A DNA stretch of 64,000 bases from an uncultured Bacteroidales bacterium (GTDB lineage Bacteria; Bacteroidota; Bacteroidia; Bacteroidales; WCHB1-69). The stretch's first letter is position 1, and every line of letters starts with the position of its first letter. Below the pieces are notes generated by a model. It ran no database searches, was not told the origin of the DNA, and was given only the letters and a program-made list of their open reading frames with translations. Of this stretch, positions 25,005 to 33,998 are shown one piece after another. The DNA is taken from contig OMYJ01000014.1 in assembly GCA_900315245.1 (NCBI GenBank), forward strand, positions 46,839 to 110,838. Direction: 5' to 3'. The position numbers were made by a program, and so were the translations under genes.

Positions 25005-25024
25005 ACATCAAAAAACATACTGAT

Positions 25025-26752
25025 ATGAAGAAAAACCTCCTCACAACCCTCCTCCTCCTTGCCGCAGCCCTCTTTCCAGCCGCGGCCTGCACCAATCTGA
25101 TTGTCGGCAAGAAAGCTTCTGCTGACGGCAGCGTGATGTGCACCTACAACTGCGACGGCTTCGGATTCTCCGGATCGCTGTTCCACAGTCCGGCCGGACG
25201 CCATGCCCCGGGCGAGCAAATCGCCATCCACGGGTGGGGACCCGCGCACGAGGGCCAATTCGTGAAACAGGTGGAATATACTTACAACGTGGTCGGGCTG
25301 ATGAACGAGAAGCAGCTGACCATCGTGGAGACCACCTTCGACGGACGGCTGGAACTCCAGAACCGCGAGGGGCTGCTCGACTACTTCTCGCTGATGCGGC
25401 TCACCCTGCAGCGCGCCGCCAACGCCCGCGAGGCCATCAAGTGCATGGCGGAATTGGTTGAGGAATACGGTTACAACAGCAGTGGCGAAAGCATTACCAT
25501 CTGCGACCCCGACGAGGCGTGGATTATGGAGATCATCGGCAAAGGGCAGGGGAGGAAAGGCGCCGTCTGGGTCGCCCTGCGCATCCCCGATGACTGCATC
25601 TGCGCCCATGCCAATTTGAGCCGTATCAGGCAATTCCCGCAAGAACCCGTAGGGGCGAAAAATTTTTCGCCCAAAATATCCCACAAATCTCTTAGCAGCA
25701 AACACCTCCAATACATCACCCGTCCCGAAGTTGAGTGCGTCTATGCCGCCGATGTCATCGAGCTCGCCCGAGAGAAGGGGTACTTCAGCGGCAAGGATGC
25801 GGACTTCTCCTTCCGCGACGCTTACTGTCCCATCGATTTCGAGAACGTGCGCTACGCCGACGCCCGCGTATGGAGCTTCTTCCGCCACCACTACGCCGAG
25901 GCCGAGATGGACAAGTACCTGCCGTATCTCAACGGCGAGTTCGACAAGTACGACCATCTGCCGCTGTGGATCAAGCCCGACAAACCGCTATCCCTCAGAG
26001 ATTTGCAGGAGGACATGCGCGACCATTTCGAGAACACCCCGTTGGACATGACCGCTGACATGACTGCCGGTCCGTGGGGGATGCCGATCCGTCCGCTGCC
26101 GATGCATTTCCGCGACACGGCAGGCGTCAGCTATTTCCGTGAGCGGCCCATCGCCACGCAGCAGAGCGGTTTCACGATGACCTGCCAGATGCGCTCATGG
26201 CTGCCCGATGATGTGGGTGGTGTCACCTGGTTCAACTGCGACGACGCCGACATGGTGGCCTACGTGCCACTTTACTGCTGCATCACGCAGGTGCCCGACT
26301 GCTTCCGTCCCGAGAACAACCCGCGCACGGAATTCAGCTTCGAGTCGGCCTTCTGGATGAACAATTGGGTGGCGAATATGGTTTATCCACGCTACTCGAT
26401 GATGATTGATGATCTTCGCGAGGCCCAGCGCGAGTTGGAGGACTACTACTTCGCCGACCAGGACAGTGTGCTGAAGGCGGTGGAGAAGATGACCCCCGCA
26501 GACCGCCGCGACTATCTCAACAAGAAGAGCATCGCCTATGCCGACAAGATGATGAAGCGCTGGGACGAGCTGGCCAAATACCTGATTGTCAGATATAACG
26601 ACCAAGTGGTGAAGAAAGTTGACAAAGGCGGAAACTTCCAGCGCTGGGGTTACGATACCCCGGGTTACGACCTCCAGTTTATCAATTCCATCGGCGCCGC
26701 CACGGGCGACCGTTATCGGCTTAAAGAGGTGATTGAGCGTAGGGAGCGATGA
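25025..26752 (+). CDS. secreted C69-family dipeptidase
   Basis: 575 aa. Signal peptide LLTTLLLLAAALFPAAA ends exactly before the N-terminal nucleophile of the family (ACTNLIVGKKASADGS), so cleavage exposes the catalytic Cys. Other family segments are SITICDPDEAWIMEIIGKG, FSFRDAYCPIDFENVRYADA and YVPLYCCITQVPDCF. Such enzymes split dipeptides, probably in the periplasm. Between HANLSRIRQFPQ and CVYAADVIELAREKGYF there are ~25 extra residues encoded around a perfect 20-bp palindrome (25653-25672), read through in frame. The upstream gap is full of REP-like elements. Confidence 0.88.
   Translation: MKKNLLTTLLLLAAALFPAAACTNLIVGKKASADGSVMCTYNCDGFGFSGSLFHSPAGRHAPGEQIAIHGWGPAHEGQFVKQVEYTYNVVGLMNEKQLTIVETTFDGRLELQNREGLLDYFSLMRLTLQRAANAREAIKCMAELVEEYGYNSSGESITICDPDEAWIMEIIGKGQGRKGAVWVALRIPDDCICAHANLSRIRQFPQEPVGAKNFSPKISHKSLSSKHLQYITRPEVECVYAADVIELAREKGYFSGKDADFSFRDAYCPIDFENVRYADARVWSFFRHHYAEAEMDKYLPYLNGEFDKYDHLPLWIKPDKPLSLRDLQEDMRDHFENTPLDMTADMTAGPWGMPIRPLPMHFRDTAGVSYFRERPIATQQSGFTMTCQMRSWLPDDVGGVTWFNCDDADMVAYVPLYCCITQVPDCFRPENNPRTEFSFESAFWMNNWVANMVYPRYSMMIDDLREAQRELEDYYFADQDSVLKAVEKMTPADRRDYLNKKSIAYADKMMKRWDELAKYLIVRYNDQVVKKVDKGGNFQRWGYDTPGYDLQFINSIGAATGDRYRLKEVIERRER
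25653..25672. repeat. REP-like palindrome inside the C69 peptidase reading frame
   Basis: GGGCGAAAAATTTTTCGCCC, a perfect palindrome preceded by GTAG. The GTAGGGGCG start is a relative of the GTAGAGACG elements elsewhere in the window. It is translated as part of the protein. Confidence 0.7.
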
Positions 26753-26787
26753 TTTCGTGCCCGAGGAGCCGTTTCAGAGGATGGACT

Positions 26788-27498
26788 CTATAACATTCCC
26801 TCTTCCACAAAGCTGAAATATCGTTCCCGATGGATGATGATGTGATCCACCAGCACGACATCAAGCAAATTTGCAGCTTTACGGGTCTTTTCTGTGAGCT
26901 GTATGTCGGCTTTGCTCGGACGAATCGATCCGGAAGGATGGTTATGGCATAGAATGATTTGAGTGGATTTTTTTACCACTGCTTGTTGTAATACGATGCG
27001 GACATCTACCTCTGTGCTGGCAATTCCGCCCTTGTTTATCTGTGCAACTCCCAAGATTCGGCTGGATTGGTTCAAGTAGATCACCCAAAGTTCTTCGTGG
27101 TCCAGATAGGCGATTTTGTTTTGCATAAGGTTTACGACATCCAAGCTGCTTTTAATTACCGGCTTCTCTTCCACTTTTTCAGCGCGGATCCGTCTCCCGA
27201 TTTCAAATGCGGTGAGCAGAGCCATTGCTTTTGCTTGTCCGATGCCCTTGGTTTCGGATAACTCAAGCAATGTCTTTTCAGATAATTCATTGAGGCTGTT
27301 GTTTGACGATGAGAGCAGGCGCTTGGCCAATTCCACGGCAGATTCTGAAGCATTTCCTGTCCGGAACAGAATGGCGATTAGTTCCGCGTCAGAAAGCGAA
27401 GCGGCGCCGTTTCGGGCATATTTTTCCCGAGGCCGGTCTTGCACACTCCATTCTTTGATTGTTAATCTCTTGTTTTCGTAGTTTGATGTTTTGTTCAT
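26788..27498 (-). CDS. radC: RadC-family JAB/MPN-domain protein
   Basis: 236 aa. N-terminal helix-hairpin-helix region (SDAELIAILFRTG near residue 36, LSETKGIGQAKAMALL). The C-terminal JAB metalloprotease-like domain has the motif LCHNHPSGSIRPSKADIQLT (HxH plus downstream Ser and Asp) and ends DHIIIHRERYFSFVEEGML. Despite the historical name, a repair role is unproven. It lies 11 nt after the DUF58 gene on the same strand, probably in one transcript. Confidence 0.92.
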   Translation of the reverse strand: MNKTSNYENKRLTIKEWSVQDRPREKYARNGAASLSDAELIAILFRTGNASESAVELAKRLLSSSNNSLNELSEKTLLELSETKGIGQAKAMALLTAFEIGRRIRAEKVEEKPVIKSSLDVVNLMQNKIAYLDHEELWVIYLNQSSRILGVAQINKGGIASTEVDVRIVLQQAVVKKSTQIILCHNHPSGSIRPSKADIQLTEKTRKAANLLDVVLVDHIIIHRERYFSFVEEGML

Positions 27499-27509
27499 TT
27501 GGTTTAAGG

Positions 27510-28445
27510 TTAGTACATTTGCGATCGTTTAAGCAGGTAGGGGAGTAGTATTTGTTCAAATCCTTGGGTTATATCTGCAGGAATCACGTCAATCTGGTAT
27601 TGTCCGCATTTGACTTTGATTTCCTGGAAATAATCGCGGACGGTCTGTTGGTAGAATTCGCGGATGTTGTTGGCGTGTACTTTCACTTCGTTGCCTGTTT
27701 CCATATCGACGAACTTGTAGAGTCGGTTTTCGAATGCGAAATCGTATTCCAATTGCTTGTCGAAGGTATGGAAAAGGACCACCTCATGTTTGTTGTGCCG
27801 GAGGTGTCCCAATGCCAGCAATAATTCGTCGAGGTTGCTGCTCGTTTCCAACATGTCGCTGAAGATGATGACCAAGGAGCGGCGGTGAATCTGCTCGGCG
27901 ATTTGGTGCAAGGTGTCGGTGACCATGGATTGCCGTTGTACGTCATCGCCGATGGGTTGCAGCACCTTCTCGAGCTCGCGGTAAATCATCTTGTGGTGTG
28001 CGTCCCCACCGCGTGCTCGGGTTTGCAATTCCAGTTTGTCGGAGAAGAGGCTTAGCCCTACTGCATCGCGCTGGCTTTTGAAAACCTGCATCAGGACGGC
28101 GGCGGCATATACAGCGAAAAAGATTTTGTTCGGTTGTGCAAGGGTGTATTTCTGCCGTTTGGGAAAATACATGGATGACGAGTTGTCGATGACCAACTGG
28201 CACCGCAGGTTTGTCTCTTCCTCGTATTGTTTGACGAACAGTTTGTCGGTTCGGGCGTAGAGCTTCCAGTCAATGTGGCGGATCGGCTCGCCGGTGTTAT
28301 AGGGGCGATGTTCGGCAAATTCCACGGAGAAACCGTGCATAGGACTTTTGTGGATGCCGGTGATAAACCCTTCCACCACCTGTTTGGCCACAAATTCCAC
28401 ATGGTCGAACTGGGTGATTTTCGTCAAATCGATTGTATATGCCAT
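27510..28445 (-). CDS. DUF58 (vWA-like) protein
   Basis: 311 aa from MAYTIDLTKITQFDHVEF. It contains the DUF58 hallmark GFSVEFAEHRPYNTGEPIRH, then IDWKLYARTDKLFVKQYEEE. A von Willebrand A-like stretch follows (LVIDNSSSMYFPK; SLVIIFSDMLETSSNLDELL). DUF58 proteins usually work with MoxR AAA+ ATPases and BatA/B proteins; no moxR is adjacent here. The longer open frame to 28475 is rejected because a TACTTTTG promoter element covers it. It is followed closely by radC. Confidence 0.88.
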   Translation of the reverse strand: MAYTIDLTKITQFDHVEFVAKQVVEGFITGIHKSPMHGFSVEFAEHRPYNTGEPIRHIDWKLYARTDKLFVKQYEEETNLRCQLVIDNSSSMYFPKRQKYTLAQPNKIFFAVYAAAVLMQVFKSQRDAVGLSLFSDKLELQTRARGGDAHHKMIYRELEKVLQPIGDDVQRQSMVTDTLHQIAEQIHRRSLVIIFSDMLETSSNLDELLLALGHLRHNKHEVVLFHTFDKQLEYDFAFENRLYKFVDMETGNEVKVHANNIREFYQQTVRDYFQEIKVKCGQYQIDVIPADITQGFEQILLPYLLKRSQMY

Positions 28446-28464
28446 AGTCTGTTTTTTTAGGGTG

Positions 28465-28472
28465 CAAAAGTA
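28465..28472 (-). promoter_or_regulatory. -7 element of the DUF58-radC operon
   Basis: Minus-strand TACTTTTG, 19 nt before the ATG at 28445. Confidence 0.55.
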
Positions 28473-28498
28473 CAATTTTTTCGGTCAGCGGAAGAACT

Positions 28499-30145
28499 TT
28501 ACTGGCTAGAAATGAAGGATTGCCACTGGTCGAGGAATTCTGTCTTGAACGATGTCATATTTAGGTTCGTGGAAAATAATTCAGAGGCTGTGTACAGTTT
28601 CACGAGTCCATTCTTGTCATAAAGAATTAGGCACGGAAACTCGTTAACGGGGATATGATGGTGCGAAGTGAGGGTGGAAAAGTCGGGGGAGGAACAAGAG
28701 TATAATGTAAACGGTTTGGATAGGTGTGGTCTTATTCTACTGCTGATTTCGTATGCGGACATTCCGTTTAGAGGATGAGCATAAACATTTCCGATCCGGA
28801 TTTTTTCTGATTCTGTTTGGTTCAGAAGTTGGTAAAGGGCATTTATGCAACCGGAACATTCCAAATCTTGGTGAAGGATCAAAATGTTTTTTTCGCCAGG
28901 CAAGTCCTGAAGATTTAGACATTCCCCCGTAGTCTTGATGATATTGCATTCCGGCAACGGGGGGACTGGGGCGTAACGCATGACCTTATAAGCCAATGCG
29001 GGATCATGGGATAGGTAATACTGATTCTCACCCTGTAGATACTCCTTTTCAGTTTTCCCTTGCCAGTTCACGTCCGTTTTAAGGGTCAATTGGACAATCA
29101 CATCTTTTTCCGATGCGTTTGTTTTGTCAAAACCGTCTTTGAACAAGGTAAATGGGAACTGTGCCGCAACATAGACGCTGTCTTCATGGTTTGATGTTGA
29201 ATAGCGGACAATGCTTCCGTCAGCTTTCCGTATGGCATATTGCAGCACAGAGTTCCCGGCGGTGGTGTCGTAATAGGTGAAGAGTAGCAGGAGATCCCCG
29301 TTTATAGGCATTATCACTTTTGGATAAGAGTATTTGAACAGGTCGTCCTTGGTTGCGAAAATACGTTCTATCCCGTATGGAACGGATAATGTCTTTTGGA
29401 TGTAATCGTCTTCAAAGGCTTTCCAAGAGGGGATGTCAAAGAGAATCGTGTCTTGGGGCTGTCCGTCCAATGAATACACCTCCAAACGGGGAAATCTCGT
29501 GCTTAGGAAGAATACAGATTGTTGGTTGTGGGAAATGTAGCGATTAGGCTGGATTTGGACGATATGGGGTGCCTCGTAAGGCAGCTCACGGACCAGTGTT
29601 GCCGTATCGCTGTCAAGATTCTGTTGAAACCACTTGAAACCCTTGTCATGGTCTTCTTCAAAAAAATAGAGTCTGTTCTGATGAATAAAACCCATGAACA
29701 AGTTGTGATGACGGGTGATGGAAACCACTTGGTAGTTTTGATTATTGATTTGTTTATAAAGGATAAGTGCTTCTTGAGTGGTGACCAGCAGATATTCTCC
29801 GTCGAAACAAAAATCATAGATCCAAAGGTTGCGGATGTTGTGCTCCGGCTTCCTCAGGCTTTCCGGGAGGGGAAGCATGATTTCGGTTTGCTCATAATTG
29901 TCCATCGACAGTTTGTGGATAACCGCTTGATAGCCGTTCTCCTTGTATTGGAAACCCTGTTGTTCGACAAAGTAGAATGCGTTGTCCTGCATCCTGCTTT
30001 TAAGCAGATTGAGGTTTCTGGGTTGGTGGTTGCATTGCATGTTGACCAATGTGTCCAACATGAACTGCTTGCCGATCCATTCCTGACCAGTCGCGACCAG
30101 CGTTGCCAAAATCAAGCTGGCGATGGCAATGATGCGTGTTTTCAT
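28499..30145 (-). CDS. exported protein: propeller-like region plus thioredoxin-like C-terminus
   Basis: 548 aa. A signal peptide (IIAIASLILATLVATGQ) is followed by ~370 residues of short repeating beta-strands (FCFDGEYLLVTTQEALILY; HQNRLYFFEED; LLLLFTYYD) suggesting a six-bladed beta-propeller. The C-terminal ~160 residues look like a thioredoxin fold: NILILHQDLECSGCINALYQ has a CxxC-like ECSGC site, followed by NEFPCLILYDKNG. It may be an envelope redox or sensing protein. It follows the 186-aa exported protein gene by 28 nt and is probably in its operon. Function unknown. Confidence 0.65.
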   Translation of the reverse strand: MKTRIIAIASLILATLVATGQEWIGKQFMLDTLVNMQCNHQPRNLNLLKSRMQDNAFYFVEQQGFQYKENGYQAVIHKLSMDNYEQTEIMLPLPESLRKPEHNIRNLWIYDFCFDGEYLLVTTQEALILYKQINNQNYQVVSITRHHNLFMGFIHQNRLYFFEEDHDKGFKWFQQNLDSDTATLVRELPYEAPHIVQIQPNRYISHNQQSVFFLSTRFPRLEVYSLDGQPQDTILFDIPSWKAFEDDYIQKTLSVPYGIERIFATKDDLFKYSYPKVIMPINGDLLLLFTYYDTTAGNSVLQYAIRKADGSIVRYSTSNHEDSVYVAAQFPFTLFKDGFDKTNASEKDVIVQLTLKTDVNWQGKTEKEYLQGENQYYLSHDPALAYKVMRYAPVPPLPECNIIKTTGECLNLQDLPGEKNILILHQDLECSGCINALYQLLNQTESEKIRIGNVYAHPLNGMSAYEISSRIRPHLSKPFTLYSCSSPDFSTLTSHHHIPVNEFPCLILYDKNGLVKLYTASELFSTNLNMTSFKTEFLDQWQSFISSQ

Positions 30146-30173
30146 AGAATCTTTCTGATTTTAGGAGTGAGTA

Positions 30174-30734
30174 TTAGAGGTTAGTTGCGGCAGAGAGCAA
30201 GTTAGTTTTTTCAATGTAGATCATCATCGTGGACGTGTTGTTCGCACTAGTCTTCACAACACCGCGGACAACGTATGTCTCCGCCTTCTGCTTTCCTAAT
30301 TTTCCACCCCCTTTGGAGGCAAAAGCGACGGTTTTGGTGTAAGTTGTCGGGACAGCTTTGGCAGAGTGGCCTGAAGTAACGGCAGAGGCGTTGTTTTCAA
30401 GCGCGGTCTCATATTGCTGAATGACATCGTTGATGGCAAGCTTGAAAGCGTTTAACTTGCCCGCCTCGGTGATGACGGCGACAACATTGCCGTTCATGAC
30501 GTTCAGCGAAGTGCAATTGGGGACCCTGCAGGCGGAGAATCCGGTTCCTGAACAATCCAAGTGGCCTACACCGTTCGCACTGACTTCGGCTGGCGTATAG
30601 CTCACGTAGTTGTAAAGGTTGAAGATTGCTGTGAAGCCTCCCTGGGATTTGTTGACAATCACGGTGGGGACTTTTTCGGCGAATGCGCCAAAAGTGAAAA
30701 TACTCAATCCGATTAATAATAAAATCTTTTTCAT
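30174..30734 (-). CDS. exported protein of unknown function
   Basis: 186 aa. Signal peptide (ILLLIGLSIFTFGAFA). The mature part starts EKVPTVIVNKSQGGFTAIFN, contains four clustered cysteines in HLDCSGTGFSACRVPNCTSL, an Ala/Asn-rich helical middle and a Thr/Lys-rich end. I do not recognise a domain. Two CxC-like pairs could form disulfides in the periplasm, which would fit with the thioredoxin-like protein encoded 28 nt downstream (inference). It has an unusual long A/C-rich leader. Confidence 0.65.
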   Translation of the reverse strand: MKKILLLIGLSIFTFGAFAEKVPTVIVNKSQGGFTAIFNLYNYVSYTPAEVSANGVGHLDCSGTGFSACRVPNCTSLNVMNGNVVAVITEAGKLNAFKLAINDVIQQYETALENNASAVTSGHSAKAVPTTYTKTVAFASKGGGKLGKQKAETYVVRGVVKTSANNTSTMMIYIEKTNLLSAATNL

Positions 30735-30955
30735 AGTTTTAGTTTTTTTGTTTTTTTTGATTTGTTTTGTTTTTGATTTTGATTTTTTTGTTTGCCTCCC
30801 TTTCGCGGAGGCGATAGTTTCCTATCTTCGTTAGTCTTCCTTGTCGGTCGATTAATGGTTTTGTTTCGTTCTCGGCTTTCTTTTGTTTTTGGTGATTGAT
30901 GTGATTGTTTTCACGGTCAAATTCAATCGGGGGTGCCAACCCTTTTTGAACATGA
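30735..30955 (-). promoter_or_regulatory. long A-rich leader with hairpin
   Basis: About 220 nt between the -7 element at 30956-30963 and the ATG at 30734. It contains a GCCTCC/GGAGGC hairpin (30794-30812). Then about 60 nt on the mRNA strand are almost only A and C with a few T, directly before the start codon. A 78-codon open frame across the leader is lysine/asparagine-biased by composition and is not credible as a gene. Confidence 0.5.
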
Positions 30956-30986
30956 CAAAGATAATACATTGACAAGCGTTTGTCAA
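30956..30986 (-). promoter_or_regulatory. promoter with inverted repeat over the -33 region
   Basis: Minus-strand TATCTTTG at 30956-30963. An inverted repeat TTGACAA/TTGTCAA (30969-30975, 30980-30986) places a TTG at about the -33 position. The inverted repeat could be an operator. Confidence 0.5.
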
Positions 30987-31123
30987 GGTTTTTTTAAAAT
31001 TTTTTTATTGTTGAATGTCAGGAGGTTGTGAAAATTGCGTTAACTATTCGATGATGAATAGTTAATTTTCCGGTCGGGATTTCGCAGATTTTTGGCCGTC
31101 GGCTGCAAAAACCGAATCATGGG

Positions 31124-31705
31124 CTACTCCAGGACCACGTGGTTTTTCGCCATGATTTTCCTGAGGTTGATGAGGGCATAGCGCATGCGTCCCAGAGCCG
31201 TGTTGATGCTGACTTGGGTCATCTTGGCGATTTCCTTGAAGCTGTAATCCATATAAATCCTCATCTTCAGAACTTCTTTCTGTTCCTCGGGAAGATATTC
31301 GACATAATGGTTGATGTCCTCGTAAGTCTGTTCGCGGATCATCTTTTCTTCGATGGACTCGTCCTTTGAACCTATTATGGTGAAAATGTCAAATTCCTCG
31401 CCGCCGTCAATGGTGGGCATGCGTTGCATTTTCCGGAAATAGTCAATCTTCAAATTGTTGGCGATCCGCATGATCCATTGGAAAAATTTCCCTTCCTCCT
31501 GGTAGCTCCCGGAGCGGATGGTGTTTATAACCTTAATGAAGGTGTCCTGGAAAATGTCTTCCGCAAGCTCTTTGTTCTTGACAGAAACCATTATGTACGA
31601 GAACAACCTCCGTTCATAACGGAGTATAATGGTCTTCAATGCAATTTCATCACCTGATTGATAACGCGCTATCAGTTCGTTATCGGACAAGGCATTCCAA
31701 TTCAT
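31124..31705 (-). CDS. ECF-type RNA polymerase sigma-70 factor
   Basis: 193 aa. Region 2 is ELIARYQSGDEIALKTIILR to NKELAEDIFQDTFIKVINTI and IMRIANNLKIDYFRK. Region 4 is LPEEQKEVLKMRIYMDYSFK then EIAKMTQVSINTALGRMRYA. No anti-sigma factor gene is next to it. It resembles ECF-like factors of Bacteroidales that are not FecI/SusC-linked. Target promoters are unknown. It has its own TATTTTTG promoter 119 nt upstream and lies divergently from the T9SS plug gene. Confidence 0.9.
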   Translation of the reverse strand: MNWNALSDNELIARYQSGDEIALKTIILRYERRLFSYIMVSVKNKELAEDIFQDTFIKVINTIRSGSYQEEGKFFQWIMRIANNLKIDYFRKMQRMPTIDGGEEFDIFTIIGSKDESIEEKMIREQTYEDINHYVEYLPEEQKEVLKMRIYMDYSFKEIAKMTQVSINTALGRMRYALINLRKIMAKNHVVLE

Positions 31706-31823
31706 GATATGCTCCTTTCTTTATAGGGTTAATAAAATCAGAAAGTAGATGTTTTTTCGATAGCGGGTCTCCTTTGATGTTTAAAATTGATAATGCCTTT
31801 TTATTTGTTATAATAACAAACTG

Positions 31824-31831
31824 CAAAAATA
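31824..31831 (-). promoter_or_regulatory. -7 element of the sigma-factor gene
   Basis: Minus-strand TATTTTTG; leader of about 119 nt. Confidence 0.45.
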
Positions 31832-31900
31832 CATTTTTTTTTAATATATCGCTTGTTTGATAATTTTTTTTTCTCAAGTGATTAGAGTGTTGAAAAAGAT

Positions 31901-31908
31901 TATCTTTG
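31901..31908 (+). promoter_or_regulatory. -7 element of the T9SS plug protein gene
   Basis: TATCTTTG, 25 nt before the ATG at 31934. Confidence 0.6.
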
Positions 31909-31933
31909 CCACGTGTTCTAAATTACCAAAGTC

Positions 31934-33211
31934 ATGAGAAGGTATGGTTTCTTCTTCCTGTTCGTTTTCTGTTTTAATCTGGCTTATTGCCAAATGGAAC
32001 TGTTTGATATACAATTGGAAAACAAGGTTTACGCCGATGGTATCGCAAGTGTCCAGCTTAAGCTGTCTGCCGAGCAGCTGTCCACGTCTGTAGGTGTATT
32101 GGGCGTTGACACGTTCCATATTTCGTTTGATGATTTGGAATTGGAGAACCGTCACCTGAAATATACGTTCATACACTGCACGCATGACTGGAAGTGGTCG
32201 CAGATGAACCCCATCGAGTATATTGAAGGTTTCATGGAGGATGATATTACAACATACGACCACTCGTTCAATACAATCGAACCCTATATCCATTATCAGG
32301 CTTATTTCCCAAATGAGAACATATCGTTCACGAAATCAGGAAACTATGTGCTGTTTGTGTATGATGACACCCCAGATAACCCCATCCTGACCCACAGGTT
32401 TATGGTGCTGGAGCCTGTACCGGCAAGAATCGCCTGCGATGTGCATTCTGCCATTGATGTCAATAAAAAATACACCCACCAGGATGTTGACTTTCTCGTT
32501 TTTCCCGGAGCTTATCGTGTCCGGAATCCCCAGCGGACGATTCATGCCACCATTCAGCAGAACGACAGATGGGATAATGCGAAATACGGGCTGACATATT
32601 ACTCCGGGGATGTGGAGGAGTTGCATTTTGACTACACTGACGGCCGTAACACCTTTCCTGGAGGTGCCGAATTCCGTACTTTTGACCTCACAACGCTGCG
32701 CTCCAATGCCGATCATATTGTGGGAATCTCCTACGTGAACCGCCATACCCATGCTTACGTGTTGCAGGATGAGGCGCGCCCGTTTGCGGCGTATGAAAGC
32801 CGGGGAAATATGAACGGCAGGTGCTTATACTACAACCGAGACTTGCGAAATGATTTTTCGGAGGATTATGTGTTCACGCACTTTACCCTCAAAAGCAGCT
32901 TCCCGTTTACAGAAGGCGATGTCTATGTCTTTGGAGAGCTGACAGACTGGCAACTTCAAGAGGATGCCAAACTGCGCTATAACAAGGAGTTTGATTTTTG
33001 GGAGACTGAGCTTTTCTTGAAACAGGGCGTATATAACTATCAGTATGTGTATGTTCCACATGGTAGCGACGTGATTGACGCCACCTATATAGAAGGCTCA
33101 CACTTCCAAACTAATAATATATACAATATTTACGTTTATTTTCAGGAAGAGGGGACCTCGTATGACAGGCTCATTGGATTCCAGTCTTGTTCAATTGCGG
33201 ACAGAAGGTGA
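31934..33211 (+). CDS. type IX secretion system plug protein (DUF5103)
   Basis: 425 aa. Signal peptide (GFFFLFVFCFNLAYCQ). It has the DUF5103 core: KYTFIHCTHDWKWSQMNPIE, YIEGFMEDDITTYDHSFNT, and the C-terminal GEGDVYVFGELTDWQL-like fold (here TEGDVYVFGELTDW) with FWETELFLKQGVYNYQYVY, close to a carbohydrate-binding CBM48-like beta-sandwich. Members have been described as plugging the periplasmic face of the SprA translocon. Its presence agrees with the T9SS-type cargo encoded at 20476 and 48650. It ends 2 nt before the convergent FISUMP-type gene. Confidence 0.85.
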   Translation: MRRYGFFFLFVFCFNLAYCQMELFDIQLENKVYADGIASVQLKLSAEQLSTSVGVLGVDTFHISFDDLELENRHLKYTFIHCTHDWKWSQMNPIEYIEGFMEDDITTYDHSFNTIEPYIHYQAYFPNENISFTKSGNYVLFVYDDTPDNPILTHRFMVLEPVPARIACDVHSAIDVNKKYTHQDVDFLVFPGAYRVRNPQRTIHATIQQNDRWDNAKYGLTYYSGDVEELHFDYTDGRNTFPGGAEFRTFDLTTLRSNADHIVGISYVNRHTHAYVLQDEARPFAAYESRGNMNGRCLYYNRDLRNDFSEDYVFTHFTLKSSFPFTEGDVYVFGELTDWQLQEDAKLRYNKEFDFWETELFLKQGVYNYQYVYVPHGSDVIDATYIEGSHFQTNNIYNIYVYFQEEGTSYDRLIGFQSCSIADRR

Positions 33212-33213
33212 TT

Positions 33214-33942
33214 CTACCTGTTTTTGATGCATCTTATTGAATAGAATGCCTCCTTCGGGGTGCAGTTTATCTCCACTGTTGCATTGGTGTAATAGAATCG
33301 ATGAATGGGAGAGGTGTCGGGACTGCCGTCAGAACATGTCCAAAATCCGGTGTCTGTTCCAAAACCTTCTGCCAGACCATTCCAGACACTGCCTGCGGGC
33401 AATACCGAAAAGCCTGTGCTGTTGTTAGTCGTAACATTCTCTATGATGCAGCAAGCGGCCCCTTTGGTCAGAAAGTCGAACTGCCAACCTTCGGTAGATG
33501 CCATGGCTTTCGCCACATTGTTGACATCGGAGCCGCAGCGGTAATAGTCCTTGTAGCCTACAAAATCTTCCACTCCCATCCACTCGAAATTGGCGGGTAC
33601 GTGCCATCCGTCGGGACACGGGCCTTGCACACGACCATCGGTTTCTTCTGTCGGTTCAGCACCGTTAAGCGTTGAGAACCAAGTATATAAACGGCCATAG
33701 CGAAAAACTTGCTGCTGGTCGTTGTTCGGTGCGGCAGGGGTGGGTGAGATTTCATGACCATCGGCGTAGTGCAGCGTACGAAGGTTTTCGCGCATCCAAC
33801 AGTCGTCACCCATCATAACGGTCTGATAAACATTGCCGTCAATGTCAGTCACGGTGCCGCAGTCACGAATGTCCTGGGCATGAATGGAAACTGTTGCCAT
33901 CAGTGTGGCGAATATTATGGCAAAAGTTCTATAAATGTTCAT
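33214..33942 (-). CDS. exported FISUMP-domain protein
   Basis: 242 aa. Signal peptide (TFAIIFATLMATVSIHA). It matches the Fibrobacter succinogenes major paralogous domain: TDIDGNVYQTVMMGDDCWMR then ENLRT, FRYGRLYTWFS, GPCPDGWHVPANFEWMGVED and YSIRCIKNR at the end, with conserved Cys and Trp. The domain is common in exported proteins of Bacteroidales; its role is unknown. The start at 33942 gives a good signal peptide. A longer frame to 33978 begins inside a palindromic repeat and is rejected. Confidence 0.85.
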   Translation of the reverse strand: MNIYRTFAIIFATLMATVSIHAQDIRDCGTVTDIDGNVYQTVMMGDDCWMRENLRTLHYADGHEISPTPAAPNNDQQQVFRYGRLYTWFSTLNGAEPTEETDGRVQGPCPDGWHVPANFEWMGVEDFVGYKDYYRCGSDVNNVAKAMASTEGWQFDFLTKGAACCIIENVTTNNSTGFSVLPAGSVWNGLAEGFGTDTGFWTCSDGSPDTSPIHRFYYTNATVEINCTPKEAFYSIRCIKNR

Positions 33943-33961
33943 TCTCAGATTCCATAAACAT

Positions 33962-33989
33962 GTAGAGACGCAATGCATTGCGTCTCTAC
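33962..33989. repeat. GTAGAGACG palindromic element (copy 2)
   Basis: A perfect 28-bp palindrome with arms GTAGAGACGCAATG and its complement, between the FISUMP and glycosyltransferase genes. Confidence 0.85.
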
Positions 33990-33998
33990 GGGTGAATA

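Noticed and set aside
30739..30975. 78-codon frame in the leader of the 186-aa exported protein
   Set aside because: It overlaps the promoter element, and its Lys/Asn/Gln-rich content follows from the A-rich leader.
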